Positions 28,606-38,651 of a stretch of 64,000 bases of DNA are shown here, piece after piece (positions within the stretch are counted from its first letter, which is position 1; every line of letters begins with the position of its first letter). Source of the stretch: Avibacterium avium (lineage in GTDB: Bacteria; Pseudomonadota; Gammaproteobacteria; Enterobacterales; Pasteurellaceae); assembly GCF_900454535.1 (NCBI RefSeq), contig NZ_UGSP01000001.1:1175501-1239500 (forward strand), in the 5' to 3' direction. Both the position numbers and the translations under genes were made by a program. The notes below the pieces were generated by a model. It was not told where the DNA came from. It saw only the letters and a list, made by a program, of their open reading frames with translations, and made no database searches.

Positions 28606-29982
28606 TTAGTGAGCCATCATCAATAGCATAATTGCCATTTTCATATCATTTTCTGACATTTCTTGATTGTTAAAAATTAATTTTTGCTTATCTTTATCCA
28701 ACAAGATTTTAAAGTGAGCTTTATCATCTTTTAACATAAGGAAATTATTGCTTCTCATTTCTGTGAGATATTGGTTAACTATATTTTCAACTTCTTGCTC
28801 TGATACCTGTTGTGTTCTTGGGTTTATTGCAAAGATATTTTTAACGAATTGAACTAACGCTTTTTTCTCTGATTCCGCAGTAATTTTAAAGCTATCAAAG
28901 GCATCGAAAACTTTTTCATTTTCTAATGCGCTCTGAAACGCTTGGTTTAAAGCAAATTTTACTTCACCTTCTAGGGCTTTACCTTTATCATTGAAAAGTT
29001 CAAGTTTATCAATATTTAACATAGGTTGATTGGCCAAAATTTCTTGTTGGATTTGGCTAAAAATCTTATCATTCTTGAAAGAACGCTCATCAAGTTCATT
29101 TAAACGATTTACCGCATCGCCTAAAATGTGATTTAATGAACCTTTGAATTTTAATCCTGTAATTGGTTTATTATCCAGTAAGATATTTTTAACATCATAA
29201 TCAAAGTTCATATCAATAAAACCATCTTTTTCATTGATTTTATTTTCAATCTCAAGCTTATCTAAAACAAGATCAAGATTATTTTCGGCTTCGTGAAGGG
29301 AAATTTTCTCAATTGAAATATCGGTATCGCCTTGATAAATATTTTTCCAAGGAGTTGGTGAAATATCACTTTTCCCTTTTAAATTTTCTATGTCTAAACG
29401 ATCTTTATTATCCATAATTAAAGAAAATTTGCTCACATCAATTTCAGATTTACCATAGCCTTGCTGATCAAGGTCAAATTTTCCGTCTAAATTCCAAGCC
29501 ATTTCAACTTGATCAGCCGTTTTGTGAGCTACATCTGAATAAACTTTTCCTTTAATTTCTTGCCCATAGCTCATTGTTGTTACGGTTCTTAATGGATTTT
29601 TGCCATTATCAGTGAAATAGGCTTGGGTATCTTGCGTTTTTTCTACTTCTGTATCGGCAGAAAATAGCGCAAAAGAAAAGTCATTTAAAGTGATAGGGCC
29701 GTGGTGAATTTTCCCCACAAAAGGAATCGTTCCGTTTAATTCTTCGCCTTTTATTTCAAGCTGATAACGTACATCAGAACTAAAAAAGCCACGATTTAAA
29801 ACGGCATTGTTAATTTTTACAGAATAGCCTGTATCGGCAAAAGACTGTTGCAAGCGTTGATTACTAAATTGAATATAATCGTTGTATTTTTGTTCTGCGA
29901 TTTTTCCTGTGTACCACGCACCACCGCACCAAGCGCCGCCAAGAATGGCGATTAATCCGATTGATAAAGCTGATTTTTTCAT
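28606..29982 (-). CDS. YdgA family (DUF945) protein
   Basis: 458 residues from the ATG at 29982 with AAAAGGAAA upstream; a longer open frame to 30165 crosses the metF terminator region and is rejected. N-terminal signal anchor MKKSALSIGLIAILGGAW (about 1-20), then a large soluble, presumably periplasmic domain with IKINNAVLNRGFFSSDVRYQL-type DUF945 sequence (the segment around residue 45-60 with NRGFFSS is characteristic). E. coli YdgA is an inner-membrane dimer of unknown function linked to AsmA-like proteins. A second, more divergent DUF945 protein lies on the other side of metF. Confidence 0.85.
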   Translation of the reverse strand: MKKSALSIGLIAILGGAWCGGAWYTGKIAEQKYNDYIQFSNQRLQQSFADTGYSVKINNAVLNRGFFSSDVRYQLEIKGEELNGTIPFVGKIHHGPITLNDFSFALFSADTEVEKTQDTQAYFTDNGKNPLRTVTTMSYGQEIKGKVYSDVAHKTADQVEMAWNLDGKFDLDQQGYGKSEIDVSKFSLIMDNKDRLDIENLKGKSDISPTPWKNIYQGDTDISIEKISLHEAENNLDLVLDKLEIENKINEKDGFIDMNFDYDVKNILLDNKPITGLKFKGSLNHILGDAVNRLNELDERSFKNDKIFSQIQQEILANQPMLNIDKLELFNDKGKALEGEVKFALNQAFQSALENEKVFDAFDSFKITAESEKKALVQFVKNIFAINPRTQQVSEQEVENIVNQYLTEMRSNNFLMLKDDKAHFKILLDKDKQKLIFNNQEMSENDMKMAIMLLMMAH

Positions 29983-30094
29983 TAGTTTTCCTTTTTTATG
30001 AAAATAAAATTTGCTGGAAAATAGCACAATTATGCAATAATCGCAAACATAATAGAAAAGAGCGGTGCTTTTTGCTAAAATTTTCTTGAATGAA

Positions 30095-30122
30095 TGGAAA
30101 AAATGGGGATTGCTCCCCATTT
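30095..30122 (-). terminator. metF terminator
   Basis: AAATGGGGA (30101-30109) and TCCCCATTT (30114-30122), loop TTGC; on the minus strand followed by TTTTTTCC. Confidence 0.8.
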
Positions 30123-30134
30123 GAATTTGAGAGA

Positions 30135-31078
<944 letters not shown>

Positions 31079-31221
31079 GAGAGAAAAGGAATATGTGTCA
31101 ATTTCAAAAATTTCATTGTTTTTATGAAGTAAATTCATATTATTCATAATTAAAGCTATTTGTTGTCGTAGGGCAAATTGGTTATACTCTCAAAACATTG
31201 ATCGCTGAGGACAAGAAGTCT

Positions 31222-33210
31222 ATGAATAAAAAAGTAAAAATTATTGGCATTCTTTCTGTTATCACTGCTTCCTTAGCATTGGGGGCGCAGTTTTACACAA
31301 ATCATAAAATTGATCAGCTTTTACAGCAGTTTCCCTACCAATTAAGCGATCAAATCAGCTTAAATGTGGTGGAGCAAGATAAAAACTTTTTTACACGTCA
31401 GTTGATTTTCAGTCTTACCGATGAAAAATCCACCAAATCGAGTCAAATTATTGCTACAAAAATCACCGCACTTCCTTTTGCAGTCTTAGCCGATTCTGAA
31501 CTGGTGGCCGAGTTTGTCCGGGAATTAAACAAAAATTTTAAAGTTACAATTGATAAAAATAACATTACTAGCAAATTTTCTGTGATTGGGGATTATTCGC
31601 AAACCAATATTCATACTCAATTCCGCGATTTAACTAATAAAGCACAAGACTTAAATATCGATTTGAATTTTATTTCTAAAAATAAATATATGGAAGTTCA
31701 AACGCAATTAAGTGGCTTTAATTATGATCATAATTCCAAGTTAGAACAACTTGATCTTAATGCAACTTTAATTCCTTTGAATGAAAGCAAGTATGATTTA
31801 GAAAGTCTTAGTGTAAAGCTAAAAGATTCTACCATTTATCTTCTAAATGGTGAAAATACAACCATTAAATTAAATGGTTTGGATTACAATTTTAATAAAT
31901 CTCTTTTAACCAATGCATATAGTCTTAAAACTAAGATTAAAGCAAATGCGTTTTCTATTTTTAATAAGAATAATAAAGAGCAGTCCATTAATCTTAACGA
32001 TGTTGATTTTTCAATAAGTCAAAATGAAATTCCTGCGGGGATAAGTTATTCTCAGCTGTTGGCATTATTGCAAAATGATGGAAAAATAGATTATACGAAA
32101 CTACTTGATTTAGCCATTGACTTGCTTACAAAAAATAAAGATATTTCCCTAGATTTTAGCGTAGGAAAAACGACTATTCCTTTTAAGAAAGCAGTAAAAC
32201 CATTGACTATTGATAAGTTAGCCTTGGATTTTAATGGCGATCTAGCAGATATAAATAATGCTAGTTTTAAAACTTCATTGGCAGTAGGTGAGATTAAAAA
32301 TGAGGAAAAAAATCGTGAGTTTGAGATGAAAGGTACGCATTTCAAACAATCTATCCAAGGTTTTGATTTGGCCACTCGACTTTTCTTACTTCGCACATTG
32401 ATCGTTGATTTGATTGAAGAGAGGGAAACGCTAGATAAAAAGGCGATGATGGAGAAAATAGAATATTTGGCGAGTCATTATCAACAAAATTCTGAAACGG
32501 ATTTCTCGGTGCAAAGTATTAGCGGCCTTAATAATGTTTACCTCAAAAATTTAGTCATTAAATCGAAGGACGAATTTGATAAAAATGATTCTTATCAAGG
32601 TAATTATGGCATAAGTCTTGAAGAATATTTAAACAAATCTGGTGATTTTAAATTAACAAATTTAAAGTTTGAGTTACCGATTAAGTTAGAGAGTGTTTCT
32701 TCTGTAATTCCGGTTTATTTATGTACGCAAACTGTTTTTTGTGCTATTTATTCAGATAAAGATGCCACTGATGTTACAAATAAGTGGATAAAAAATGCTG
32801 TTATTAAAACAGATTTGACGATAAATAATGGCCTTTTACAAGGAATAATTTCAACTTCTTCTAATGATTATTCAATGCCATTTAATATTTCGTTAGATCT
32901 ATCGAGTAAGAAACTCAGTTCAGCAAATAGCAAAGAATCCATAGAGTTATTATGGCAACAAAAAAATGCGTTTACAGATCTCAACATTAATTTATCATTA
33001 GGAAATCGTTTATTTAAAGACAATTCAATTTGGCCAATATATGCAGAAAAATCGGCTGATTGGTCTTTATTAATTAATTCCGTGAAACCTGATGGGGAAC
33101 TGAATCCCTATTTAGTGGAAAATGGAGAAAATTATGAATTCCATTTACAAAAAACGGGAGAAGCCTTATTGATTAATGGTACAGAAATTTCGCAACCTAA
33201 AGCAGAGTAG
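31222..33210 (+). CDS. large YdgA family (DUF945) protein
   Basis: 662 residues from the ATG at 31222. N-terminal membrane anchor (KIIGILSVITASLALGAQF, about 6-24), then a long AT-rich domain with the DUF945-type opening QFPYQLSDQISLNVVEQDKNFFTRQLIFSL. Compared with the first DUF945 protein (458 residues) it is 200 residues longer and poorly conserved in the middle, so it is a divergent paralogue. No catalytic motif is visible. Probably envelope-located with the bulk in the periplasm. Function unknown. Confidence 0.75.
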   Translation: MNKKVKIIGILSVITASLALGAQFYTNHKIDQLLQQFPYQLSDQISLNVVEQDKNFFTRQLIFSLTDEKSTKSSQIIATKITALPFAVLADSELVAEFVRELNKNFKVTIDKNNITSKFSVIGDYSQTNIHTQFRDLTNKAQDLNIDLNFISKNKYMEVQTQLSGFNYDHNSKLEQLDLNATLIPLNESKYDLESLSVKLKDSTIYLLNGENTTIKLNGLDYNFNKSLLTNAYSLKTKIKANAFSIFNKNNKEQSINLNDVDFSISQNEIPAGISYSQLLALLQNDGKIDYTKLLDLAIDLLTKNKDISLDFSVGKTTIPFKKAVKPLTIDKLALDFNGDLADINNASFKTSLAVGEIKNEEKNREFEMKGTHFKQSIQGFDLATRLFLLRTLIVDLIEERETLDKKAMMEKIEYLASHYQQNSETDFSVQSISGLNNVYLKNLVIKSKDEFDKNDSYQGNYGISLEEYLNKSGDFKLTNLKFELPIKLESVSSVIPVYLCTQTVFCAIYSDKDATDVTNKWIKNAVIKTDLTINNGLLQGIISTSSNDYSMPFNISLDLSSKKLSSANSKESIELLWQQKNAFTDLNINLSLGNRLFKDNSIWPIYAEKSADWSLLINSVKPDGELNPYLVENGENYEFHLQKTGEALLINGTEISQPKAE

Positions 33211-33259
33211 TGAAAAAGCAGGCTGACCTAGAATAGCTAATTCCATAATCATTAATATT

Positions 33260-33304
33260 AAAGTGCGGTGAAAAAATTCACAAAATTTCCACCGCACTTT
33301 TTCT
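33260..33304 (+). terminator. uptake-pair terminator after the large DUF945 gene
   Basis: AAAGTGCGGTG (33260-33270) and CACCGCACTTT (33290-33300) followed by TTCTC. Confidence 0.75.
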
Positions 33305-33312
33305 CTCTTTAC

Positions 33313-33340
33313 TTTACAAATCGCAAAATCCCCCTACAAT
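33313..33340 (+). promoter_or_regulatory. trhP promoter
   Basis: TTTACA (33313-33318), 16-base spacer, TACAAT (33335-33340). Predicts a transcript start near 33347 and a leader of roughly 58 bases. Confidence 0.55.
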
Positions 33341-33370
33341 AACCGCCTTTACGCATTTACCTTGAGTGAA

Positions 33371-33391
33371 TGCCTGACTTGTAATCAGACA
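33371..33391 (+). promoter_or_regulatory. leader hairpin resembling the anticodon arm of tRNA-Thr(UGU)
   Basis: CTGA (33374-33377), a seven-base loop CTTGTAA (33378-33384) and TCAG (33385-33388), extended outward by TG/CA pairs past one C.A mismatch. The 15 bases CTGACTTGTAATCAG equal the anticodon arm core of E. coli tRNA-Thr(UGU). It sits just before the trhP ribosome binding site. Whether it is functional is unproven. Confidence 0.4.
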
Positions 33392-33404
33392 CAAAGAGAA
33401 ATTT

Positions 33405-34775
33405 ATGACAACCACATTTAAACCAGAACTGCTTTCACCTGCAGGTTCGTTAAAAAATATGCGCTATGCCTTTGCGTATGGCGCTGATGCCGTTTATGCA
33501 GGGCAGCCACGTTATAGCTTGCGTGTGCGCAACAATGAATTTAACCACACCAATTTAAAAATTGGCATTGATGAAGCGCACGCGCTAGGCAAAAAATTCT
33601 ATGTAGTGGTGAATATTGCACCGCACAATTCCAAATTAAAAACCTTTATTAAAGATCTTCAGCCTGTGGTGGAAATGAAGCCCGATGCCTTAATTATGTC
33701 TGACCCAGGGTTGATTATGCTTGTGCGTGAACATTTCCCCGATATTGACATTCACCTTTCGGTGCAAGCCAATGCAGTGAACTGGGCAACGGTGAAATTC
33801 TGGAAACAAATGGGACTAACTCGCGTGATTTTATCTCGCGAACTTTCGATTGATGAAATTGCTGAAATTCGCCAGCAAGTGCCAGATATGGAAATTGAAA
33901 TTTTCGTCCACGGTGCATTATGTATGGCCTATTCGGGGCGTTGTTTGCTTTCAGGTTACATCAACAAGCGCGATCCAAACCAAGGCACTTGCACCAATGC
34001 GTGCCGTTGGGAATATTCGGTAGAAGAAGGCAAGGAAGACGAAGTGGGCAACATTGTTGGCAATGAAATCCCTGTGAAAAATGTTGCGCCAACCTTGGGC
34101 GAAGGGCAAACTACGGACAAAGTCTTCTTACTTGCAGAAAGCCAGCGTCCAGAAGAAAAAATATCTGCCTTTGAGGACGAACACGGCACTTATATTATGA
34201 ACTCAAAAGATCTGCGCGCCGTGCAACACGTTGAAAAACTCACCCAAATTGGAGTTCATTCACTAAAAATTGAAGGGCGCACCAAATCTTTCTACTATTG
34301 TGCAAGAACCGCACAGGTTTACCGCAAAGCTATTGATGATGCCGCCGCAGGCAAACCATTTGATGAAAGCTTAATGGATACCCTTGAAAGCCTTGCACAC
34401 CGTGGCTATACCGAGGGCTTTTTACGTCGCCATACGCACGATGAATACCAAAACTACGACTATGGTTATAGCATTTCTGAGCGTCAGCAATTTGTCGGTG
34501 AATTTACTGGTGTGCGTAAAGAGGGCTTGGCCGAAGTGGCGGTAAAAAATAAATTCTTACTTGGCGATGAAGTGGAATTAATGACGCCAAAAGGCAATAT
34601 TGTGTTCAAAATCCAAAGAATGCTGAACCGCAAAGGCGAAGAAGTGGAGGCAGCATTAGGCGACGGACATTTTGTGTTCCTTGATGTGCCTGAAGATCTT
34701 GAACTTGATTATGCGTTATTAATGCGAAATTTGGTCAATGCCAACACGCGTAATCCGCACGCAAATGAAAAATAA
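33405..34775 (+). CDS. trhP: tRNA U34 hydroxylation protein TrhP (YegQ, peptidase U32 family)
   Basis: 456 residues. Despite the peptidase U32 name, E. coli YegQ/TrhP carries out prephenate-dependent hydroxylation of U34 to ho5U in tRNAs that then receive cmo5U/mcmo5U. PELLSPAGSLKNMRYAFAYGADAVYAG at the N-terminus and the cysteine cluster C173, C180, C196, C200 (FVHGALCMAYSGRC and GTCTNACRWEY) are the family's conserved features; the cysteines are expected to hold an Fe-S cluster. AAAGAGA precedes the ATG. Followed by a candidate small-RNA cassette. Confidence 0.93.
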   Translation: MTTTFKPELLSPAGSLKNMRYAFAYGADAVYAGQPRYSLRVRNNEFNHTNLKIGIDEAHALGKKFYVVVNIAPHNSKLKTFIKDLQPVVEMKPDALIMSDPGLIMLVREHFPDIDIHLSVQANAVNWATVKFWKQMGLTRVILSRELSIDEIAEIRQQVPDMEIEIFVHGALCMAYSGRCLLSGYINKRDPNQGTCTNACRWEYSVEEGKEDEVGNIVGNEIPVKNVAPTLGEGQTTDKVFLLAESQRPEEKISAFEDEHGTYIMNSKDLRAVQHVEKLTQIGVHSLKIEGRTKSFYYCARTAQVYRKAIDDAAAGKPFDESLMDTLESLAHRGYTEGFLRRHTHDEYQNYDYGYSISERQQFVGEFTGVRKEGLAEVAVKNKFLLGDEVELMTPKGNIVFKIQRMLNRKGEEVEAALGDGHFVFLDVPEDLELDYALLMRNLVNANTRNPHANEK

Positions 34776-34809
34776 TTGTTAAAAATTGCGATGAATTGTT
34801 AAAAAAATG

Positions 34810-34837
34810 TTGCAGATTACGTTTTTTAGCGTATAAT
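34810..34837 (+). promoter_or_regulatory. strong promoter downstream of trhP
   Basis: TTGCAG (34810-34815), 16-base spacer, TATAAT (34832-34837). No reading frame follows before the terminator at 34876-34900. Confidence 0.6.
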
Positions 34838-34842
34838 TAAAC

Positions 34843-34900
34843 CATACCCTAAAAAGTATGACTCCAAATATTTTCAGCCCTTCTTTGAAGGGCTTTTTTT
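34843..34900 (+). ncRNA. candidate small RNA of about 58 nt
   Basis: A consensus-like promoter and a Rho-independent terminator (AGCCCTTC 34876-34883, GAAGGGCT 34887-34894, then seven T) are only 45 bases apart with no codable frame between. The predicted RNA starts with a small hairpin (CATAC 34843-34847, GTATG 34856-34860), then a single-stranded stretch ACTCCAAATATTTTC, then the terminator stem with a U tail of the kind Hfq binds. In E. coli the CyaR small RNA lies directly downstream of yegQ in the same orientation; the sequence here is not CyaR-like, so only position is shared. Confidence 0.45.
34876..34900 (+). terminator. terminator of the small-RNA cassette
   Basis: AGCCCTTC and GAAGGGCT with loop TTT, then a T run to 34900. 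Could also stop trhP read-through. Confidence 0.9.
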
Positions 34901-34932
34901 ATGCCTGCTTAAATGTGGTGAGTTTGTATTAT

Positions 34933-35283
34933 TTATTCAGCTATTTGCTGTTTAGGATCATCACCATATCTATTTGGTCCAACTGTGCCTGATAACGTCA
35001 TTAATAAAATAAAGACAATAACGTTAATAATTGGTATAAGCAATAATAACAATGCCCACGCAGATAAATCTAGATCGTGAAATCTTCTAACCAAGAGAGA
35101 AAGATTAGGTATGAACATCAATATATAATAAATCGGATTGAAAAGACTAATGTTTAGTAGATAATCTGGAACAAATGAAATAAAGCTAAATATTAAATTG
35201 AATAGCGAAAACATAATAAATTCTTTTCTTCTCGCTCTTGAGTAAAAATTAATATTTTTTAGTGTAAAAAGAAACCAATTCAT
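34933..35283 (-). CDS. DUF805 family membrane protein
   Basis: 116 residues. FYSRARRKEFIMFSLFN at about 13-29 and SLLVRRFHDLDLSAW at about 82-96 are the DUF805 signatures; three to four hydrophobic helices lie around them. Starts three bases after the rlmC stop codon, so it is the last gene of the hinT operon here. Function unknown. It is more AT-rich than its operon partners and absent from the corresponding operon of H. influenzae as I remember it, so possibly an added gene. Confidence 0.85.
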   Translation of the reverse strand: MNWFLFTLKNINFYSRARRKEFIMFSLFNLIFSFISFVPDYLLNISLFNPIYYILMFIPNLSLLVRRFHDLDLSAWALLLLLIPIINVIVFILLMTLSGTVGPNRYGDDPKQQIAE

Positions 35284-35286
35284 CTC

Positions 35287-36465
35287 TTATAACCTTATTA
35301 ATTTTAACAACACCAACACTTCATAATGAGCTGTATTAGGAAACATATCAAAAAGTTTGATTTTCTGTGCTTGGTAGTTTGCTAATTCTTGCAAGTCTTT
35401 GCCCATTGAAACCGCATTGCAGCTGGAATATAAAATAAAGTGCGGTTGTAATTTGTTGAGAAATTGAGCCAACTCTTTGCCAATACCACGGCGTGGCGGA
35501 TTGACGATCAGCAAATCTGGTTTTTCATTTTGTGCTAAGGCAAAATTTGCTGCATCTAAGGATTGAAACTTCACCTGTGCTAAGCCCAATTTTTCGGCTG
35601 ACAAGCTAGCACTAGCAATCGCTGATGGGGAAATTTCAATGCCAGTTAATTGCACGTTTACGCCTTTTTGTTGCAAGATCGCCGCACAATGCAAGCCAAA
35701 GCCCCCTACGCCGCAAAACAGATCCCAAATTTTGCTAATGGGAAGATCCTTAATCCATTGCTGTGCCGTGCTGTATAAGCCTTCTGCCACCTTTGGATTG
35801 GTTTGGAAAAAGCTTTGTGGGCGAATAAATAACGGAATTTTGTTAAAACTTTCAGCGAGCTGCTTTTGTTCCGTGAGAAAAATTTCTTCTTCTCCTTCTA
35901 AAATCGCCGCGTGTTTCGGTTGAATATTCAGGCTCACCACCTTTATTTGTGGCAAGTTTGCCAATAATTGTGGTAATTCTCGCTGAATAAGCGCCAGTTT
36001 AGCGGTAGATCGCAACACAAAACGTAACATTAATGTGCCGTTACTTTGGCTTTCCGTGAGCAAAATATACTTTAACTCGCCTTTGCGTTTGGCGATGTTG
36101 TAAGGCACAAGCCCCGCACGCCCGATAAAGGTTTTTAATTGGGCAAAAATCTCAGCGAAATGCGCAGGGTAGAGTAAACAATCGGATAAATCTACCGCAC
36201 TTTGTGGAGCATTGGGATCGGTCAAAATGCCTAAAATTGGACGTTCCACCGAACCGCTCACCACCATTTTGGCTTTGTTACGAAAACCTTGTTGCGCAGA
36301 AGTATAAGGTGGCAACCATTCAAGCTGTGATTGATCAAGCCCATTAAGTTGTTGAATCAAATGCGCTTTTTTCTCATCAAGCTGTTTTGCATAAGGCATT
36401 TTAAGCCATTGGCAAGAACGGCATTGTCCCGCCATAAAGTGTGGACAAACTGGCATTGCTGACAT
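35287..36465 (-). CDS. rlmC: 23S rRNA (uracil(747)-C(5))-methyltransferase
   Basis: Makes m5U747 in 23S rRNA. 392 residues. The N-terminal iron-sulphur cysteines are C7, C15 and C18 ([15 protein letters not shown]); there is no N-terminal TRAM domain, which separates RlmC from RlmD. SAM site [16 protein letters not shown], then [11 protein letters not shown] and the catalytic-cysteine segment [13 protein letters not shown] near the C-terminus. The ATG follows the nagZ stop directly (TAAATG); an alternative start three codons later (MPVCPHF) is also possible. Confidence 0.94.
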   Translation of the reverse strand: MSAMPVCPHFMAGQCRSCQWLKMPYAKQLDEKKAHLIQQLNGLDQSQLEWLPPYTSAQQGFRNKAKMVVSGSVERPILGILTDPNAPQSAVDLSDCLLYPAHFAEIFAQLKTFIGRAGLVPYNIAKRKGELKYILLTESQSNGTLMLRFVLRSTAKLALIQRELPQLLANLPQIKVVSLNIQPKHAAILEGEEEIFLTEQKQLAESFNKIPLFIRPQSFFQTNPKVAEGLYSTAQQWIKDLPISKIWDLFCGVGGFGLHCAAILQQKGVNVQLTGIEISPSAIASASLSAEKLGLAQVKFQSLDAANFALAQNEKPDLLIVNPPRRGIGKELAQFLNKLQPHFILYSSCNAVSMGKDLQELANYQAQKIKLFDMFPNTAHYEVLVLLKLIRL

Positions 36466-37509
36466 TTAGGCACTCGCTAACCAAGTTTGTTGAAGTGCGG
36501 TCAATTTTTGCTGATTTTCTTGCCAACGTGATGATTTTTCTAAAGTTTTCCAATCTAACTGGCTACGTTTAAACAAACCTTGCAAACGTTGTTGGCGCAG
36601 GACATATTGCTCAGGGGATTCTTGCGGTTGGAAATGATCTAGCACTTGGATCACGCCCTCACGCTCATTGCAAAGCAATAGTAAATCACAACCCGCATTA
36701 AGGGATTGCTGACAACGCGCCACAAAATCGCCCATAAAACCCGCACCTTTCATTCCTAAATCATCAGAGAAAATTGCCCCTTGAAAGCCGAGCTGTTGGC
36801 GTAACACCTGTTGTAACCAATAGCTTGATCCGCTTGCTGGTTGCGGATCGCATTGCGTGTAAATGACGTGTGCGGGCATTACCGCATCGAGATAATTTTC
36901 CGCGATTAAACGCTGAAACGGCACAATATCTTGCGTGAAAATATCCGCTTTGGGGCGTTCATCATAAGGGGTTTCAAGATGAGAATCAGCCAGCACTCGC
37001 CCGTGTCCAGGGAAATGTTTGCCCGTGCTTGCCATTCCTGCCTCACGCATTCCAAGAATAAATTGGCGCGCTAGTTCAACAGTTTGCTCAGCCTCATCGT
37101 GGAAACTGCGATCGCCAATGGCACGGCATTGATGACCTAAATCCAACACTGGAGCAAAGCTTAAATCAATATCAAGTGCGGTCATTTCTGCTGCCATTTG
37201 CCAGCCCGCTTCTAATGCCATTGCTTTTTGTTCAGCGGGATCGCGGATAAGCTGGGCGAAACTTTGCATTGCGGGCAGTTGGGTAAACCCCTCACGAAAG
37301 CGTTGCACCCGCCCACCTTCTTGATCCACCGTAATGAGTAGCGGTTTCTTGACCTTGTGGCGTAAAGTGGCGATAAGATGTTGAATTTGCTCACGATCAT
37401 AAAAGTTGCGGGTAAATAAAATCACGCCCGCAACCAGCGGGTGGGTGAGCAGTTCTAATTCTTCTTGGCTAACGTCTTGTCCAGTAAGATCGATAAGTAA
37501 GGCTGACAT
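36466..37509 (-). CDS. nagZ: beta-N-acetylhexosaminidase NagZ
   Basis: Cytoplasmic glycoside hydrolase family 3 enzyme that removes GlcNAc from 1,6-anhydroMurNAc peptides in cell-wall recycling. 347 residues. [18 protein letters not shown] carries the family's catalytic His/Asp loop, [11 protein letters not shown] holds the nucleophilic aspartate. Operon hinT-ycfL-nagZ-rlmC, as in H. influenzae. Works downstream of lytic transglycosylases such as the MltB encoded in this window. Confidence 0.96.
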   Translation of the reverse strand: MSALLIDLTGQDVSQEELELLTHPLVAGVILFTRNFYDREQIQHLIATLRHKVKKPLLITVDQEGGRVQRFREGFTQLPAMQSFAQLIRDPAEQKAMALEAGWQMAAEMTALDIDLSFAPVLDLGHQCRAIGDRSFHDEAEQTVELARQFILGMREAGMASTGKHFPGHGRVLADSHLETPYDERPKADIFTQDIVPFQRLIAENYLDAVMPAHVIYTQCDPQPASGSSYWLQQVLRQQLGFQGAIFSDDLGMKGAGFMGDFVARCQQSLNAGCDLLLLCNEREGVIQVLDHFQPQESPEQYVLRQQRLQGLFKRSQLDWKTLEKSSRWQENQQKLTALQQTWLASA

Positions 37510-37517
37510 TGAAATCC

Positions 37518-37886
37518 TTATTGCAATTTATTCAAACGAAGATATAAACGGTAATTGACGCTTTGTTCTGTTGGCGGAACAGGCGTTAAGTTGGTTTGTT
37601 GGCTTGGTTGTAGCAGTAAACTAGAAGGCGAGGTTAAATTCGGCTCTTCTCCTTGGGTTACGCCATTTTTGTCATACCAAAAGAAATAATAAGCCACATC
37701 AAGCTGCTGCTGGCTCTTGTTTTTCAGCCAAACATTGTTGTGGTGTAATTTTGTTTCAATCAAGGGAGCGAGATTGGCTTCTACATTTAAAATAGGTGCA
37801 TTCTCACTCACAATATTTTGCGAAGGCGTGGAACTACAAGCAGCAAGCAACAGGCTTAATCCGCACAGAAAAAACAGTTTTTTCAT
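37518..37886 (-). CDS. ycfL: YcfL family lipoprotein
   Basis: 122 residues with a lipoprotein signal: LLAAC puts the lipidated cysteine at about C17, followed by SST (outer-membrane sorting). The mature part with [26 protein letters not shown] belongs to the YcfL/DUF1425 family. In E. coli ycfL lies between hinT and lpoB-ycfN-nagZ; here hinT, ycfL and nagZ are adjacent with one-base and eight-base junctions. Role unknown, probably envelope. Confidence 0.85.
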   Translation of the reverse strand: MKKLFFLCGLSLLLAACSSTPSQNIVSENAPILNVEANLAPLIETKLHHNNVWLKNKSQQQLDVAYYFFWYDKNGVTQGEEPNLTSPSSLLLQPSQQTNLTPVPPTEQSVNYRLYLRLNKLQ

Positions 37887-38236
37887 TATTTTGCCAACAT
37901 TTTGCCAAGTGGTTCACCACCAAGTAAGTGCATATGCAAATGATACACCTCTTGTCCGCCGTGTTTGTTGCAATTGACGATAAGACGGTAGCCATCTTGT
38001 GCAATGCCTTCTTGCTCTGCCAATTTTGCTGCAACGGTAAATAAACGTCCTAATGCCACTTCATCTTGCTCGCTCACTTCATTCACTGTCGGGATCAGTT
38101 TATTCGGAATAATCAAAATATGGGTTGCCGCTTGCGGTGAAATATCACGAAATGCGGTGACTAATTCATCTTGATAAACGATATTTGCTGGGATTTCTTT
38201 ACGAATAATTTTACTGAAAATGGTTTCTTCTGCCAT
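37886..38236 (-). CDS. hinT: HIT family purine nucleoside phosphoramidase HinT
   Basis: 116 residues. The histidine triad HLHMHLLGG is at about 101-109 and [19 protein letters not shown] is the normal N-terminus. Hydrolyses adenosine phosphoramidates and aminoacyl-AMP. First gene of the hinT-ycfL-nagZ-rlmC-DUF805 operon; its stop overlaps the ycfL start by one base. Confidence 0.95.
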   Translation of the reverse strand: MAEETIFSKIIRKEIPANIVYQDELVTAFRDISPQAATHILIIPNKLIPTVNEVSEQDEVALGRLFTVAAKLAEQEGIAQDGYRLIVNCNKHGGQEVYHLHMHLLGGEPLGKMLAK

Positions 38237-38286
38237 AGGAAAATCCTTGTGTTAGAGAACTAAAAGTGAAGTTATTTTATCAGAAT

Positions 38287-38324
38287 AGTGCGGTAGAAAA
38301 TAATAAAATTTTTACCGCACTTTT
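38287..38324. repeat. inverted uptake-sequence pair between hinT and the toxin-antitoxin genes
   Basis: AGTGCGGTA (38287-38295) and TACCGCACT (38313-38321) can form a stem. No clear T run follows on the minus strand, so termination of the toxin-antitoxin transcript here is uncertain. Only the right arm is a perfect uptake core. Confidence 0.5.
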
Positions 38325-38342
38325 GTGTATTAAGAGAGGAAT

Positions 38343-38651
38343 TTAAATTGGAAAAATTTGGCTATATCCACTTGGCATTTTGACTGTTAGGCTGAGTTCA
38401 CCGCCCATTTTTTCCACATAGCGTTTTAGGGTAGAAAGTTTAACATCATTCCCGCGTTGCTCTAATTGGGCGATAGCAGATTGAGAAACGCCGATGGCTT
38501 CAGCCATTTCTCGCTGAGAAAGTGCCAATTTTTCGCGTAACATTGCAAGTCCTGTTTCCAAAATTAACTCATCAGACATTTCTTTTATTTTTTGTTGTGT
38601 CTCTGTGGTTTCTTGTGAGATTAACTCATCTAGCGTGGTATATTTAGTCAT
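38343..38651 (-). CDS. XRE-family antitoxin (HigA-like)
   Basis: 102 residues with a Cro/C1-type helix-turn-helix at about 38-90 (LSQREMAEAIGVSQSAIAQLEQRG). The ATG overlaps the end of the upstream RelE/HigB-like gene by 8 bases; the toxin-first order is that of higBA modules. It would bind its own promoter and neutralise the toxin. Confidence 0.85.
   Translation of the reverse strand: MTKYTTLDELISQETTETQQKIKEMSDELILETGLAMLREKLALSQREMAEAIGVSQSAIAQLEQRGNDVKLSTLKRYVEKMGGELSLTVKMPSGYSQIFPI

Noticed and set aside
33371-33391. A tRNA-Thr gene or tRNA remnant
   Set aside because: Only the anticodon arm is present; there is no acceptor, D or T arm around it. Kept as a leader hairpin instead.
34786-34800. 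CRP or CRP-S site before the candidate small RNA
   Set aside because: Only one half-site (TTGCGAT) is present; the other half does not match.
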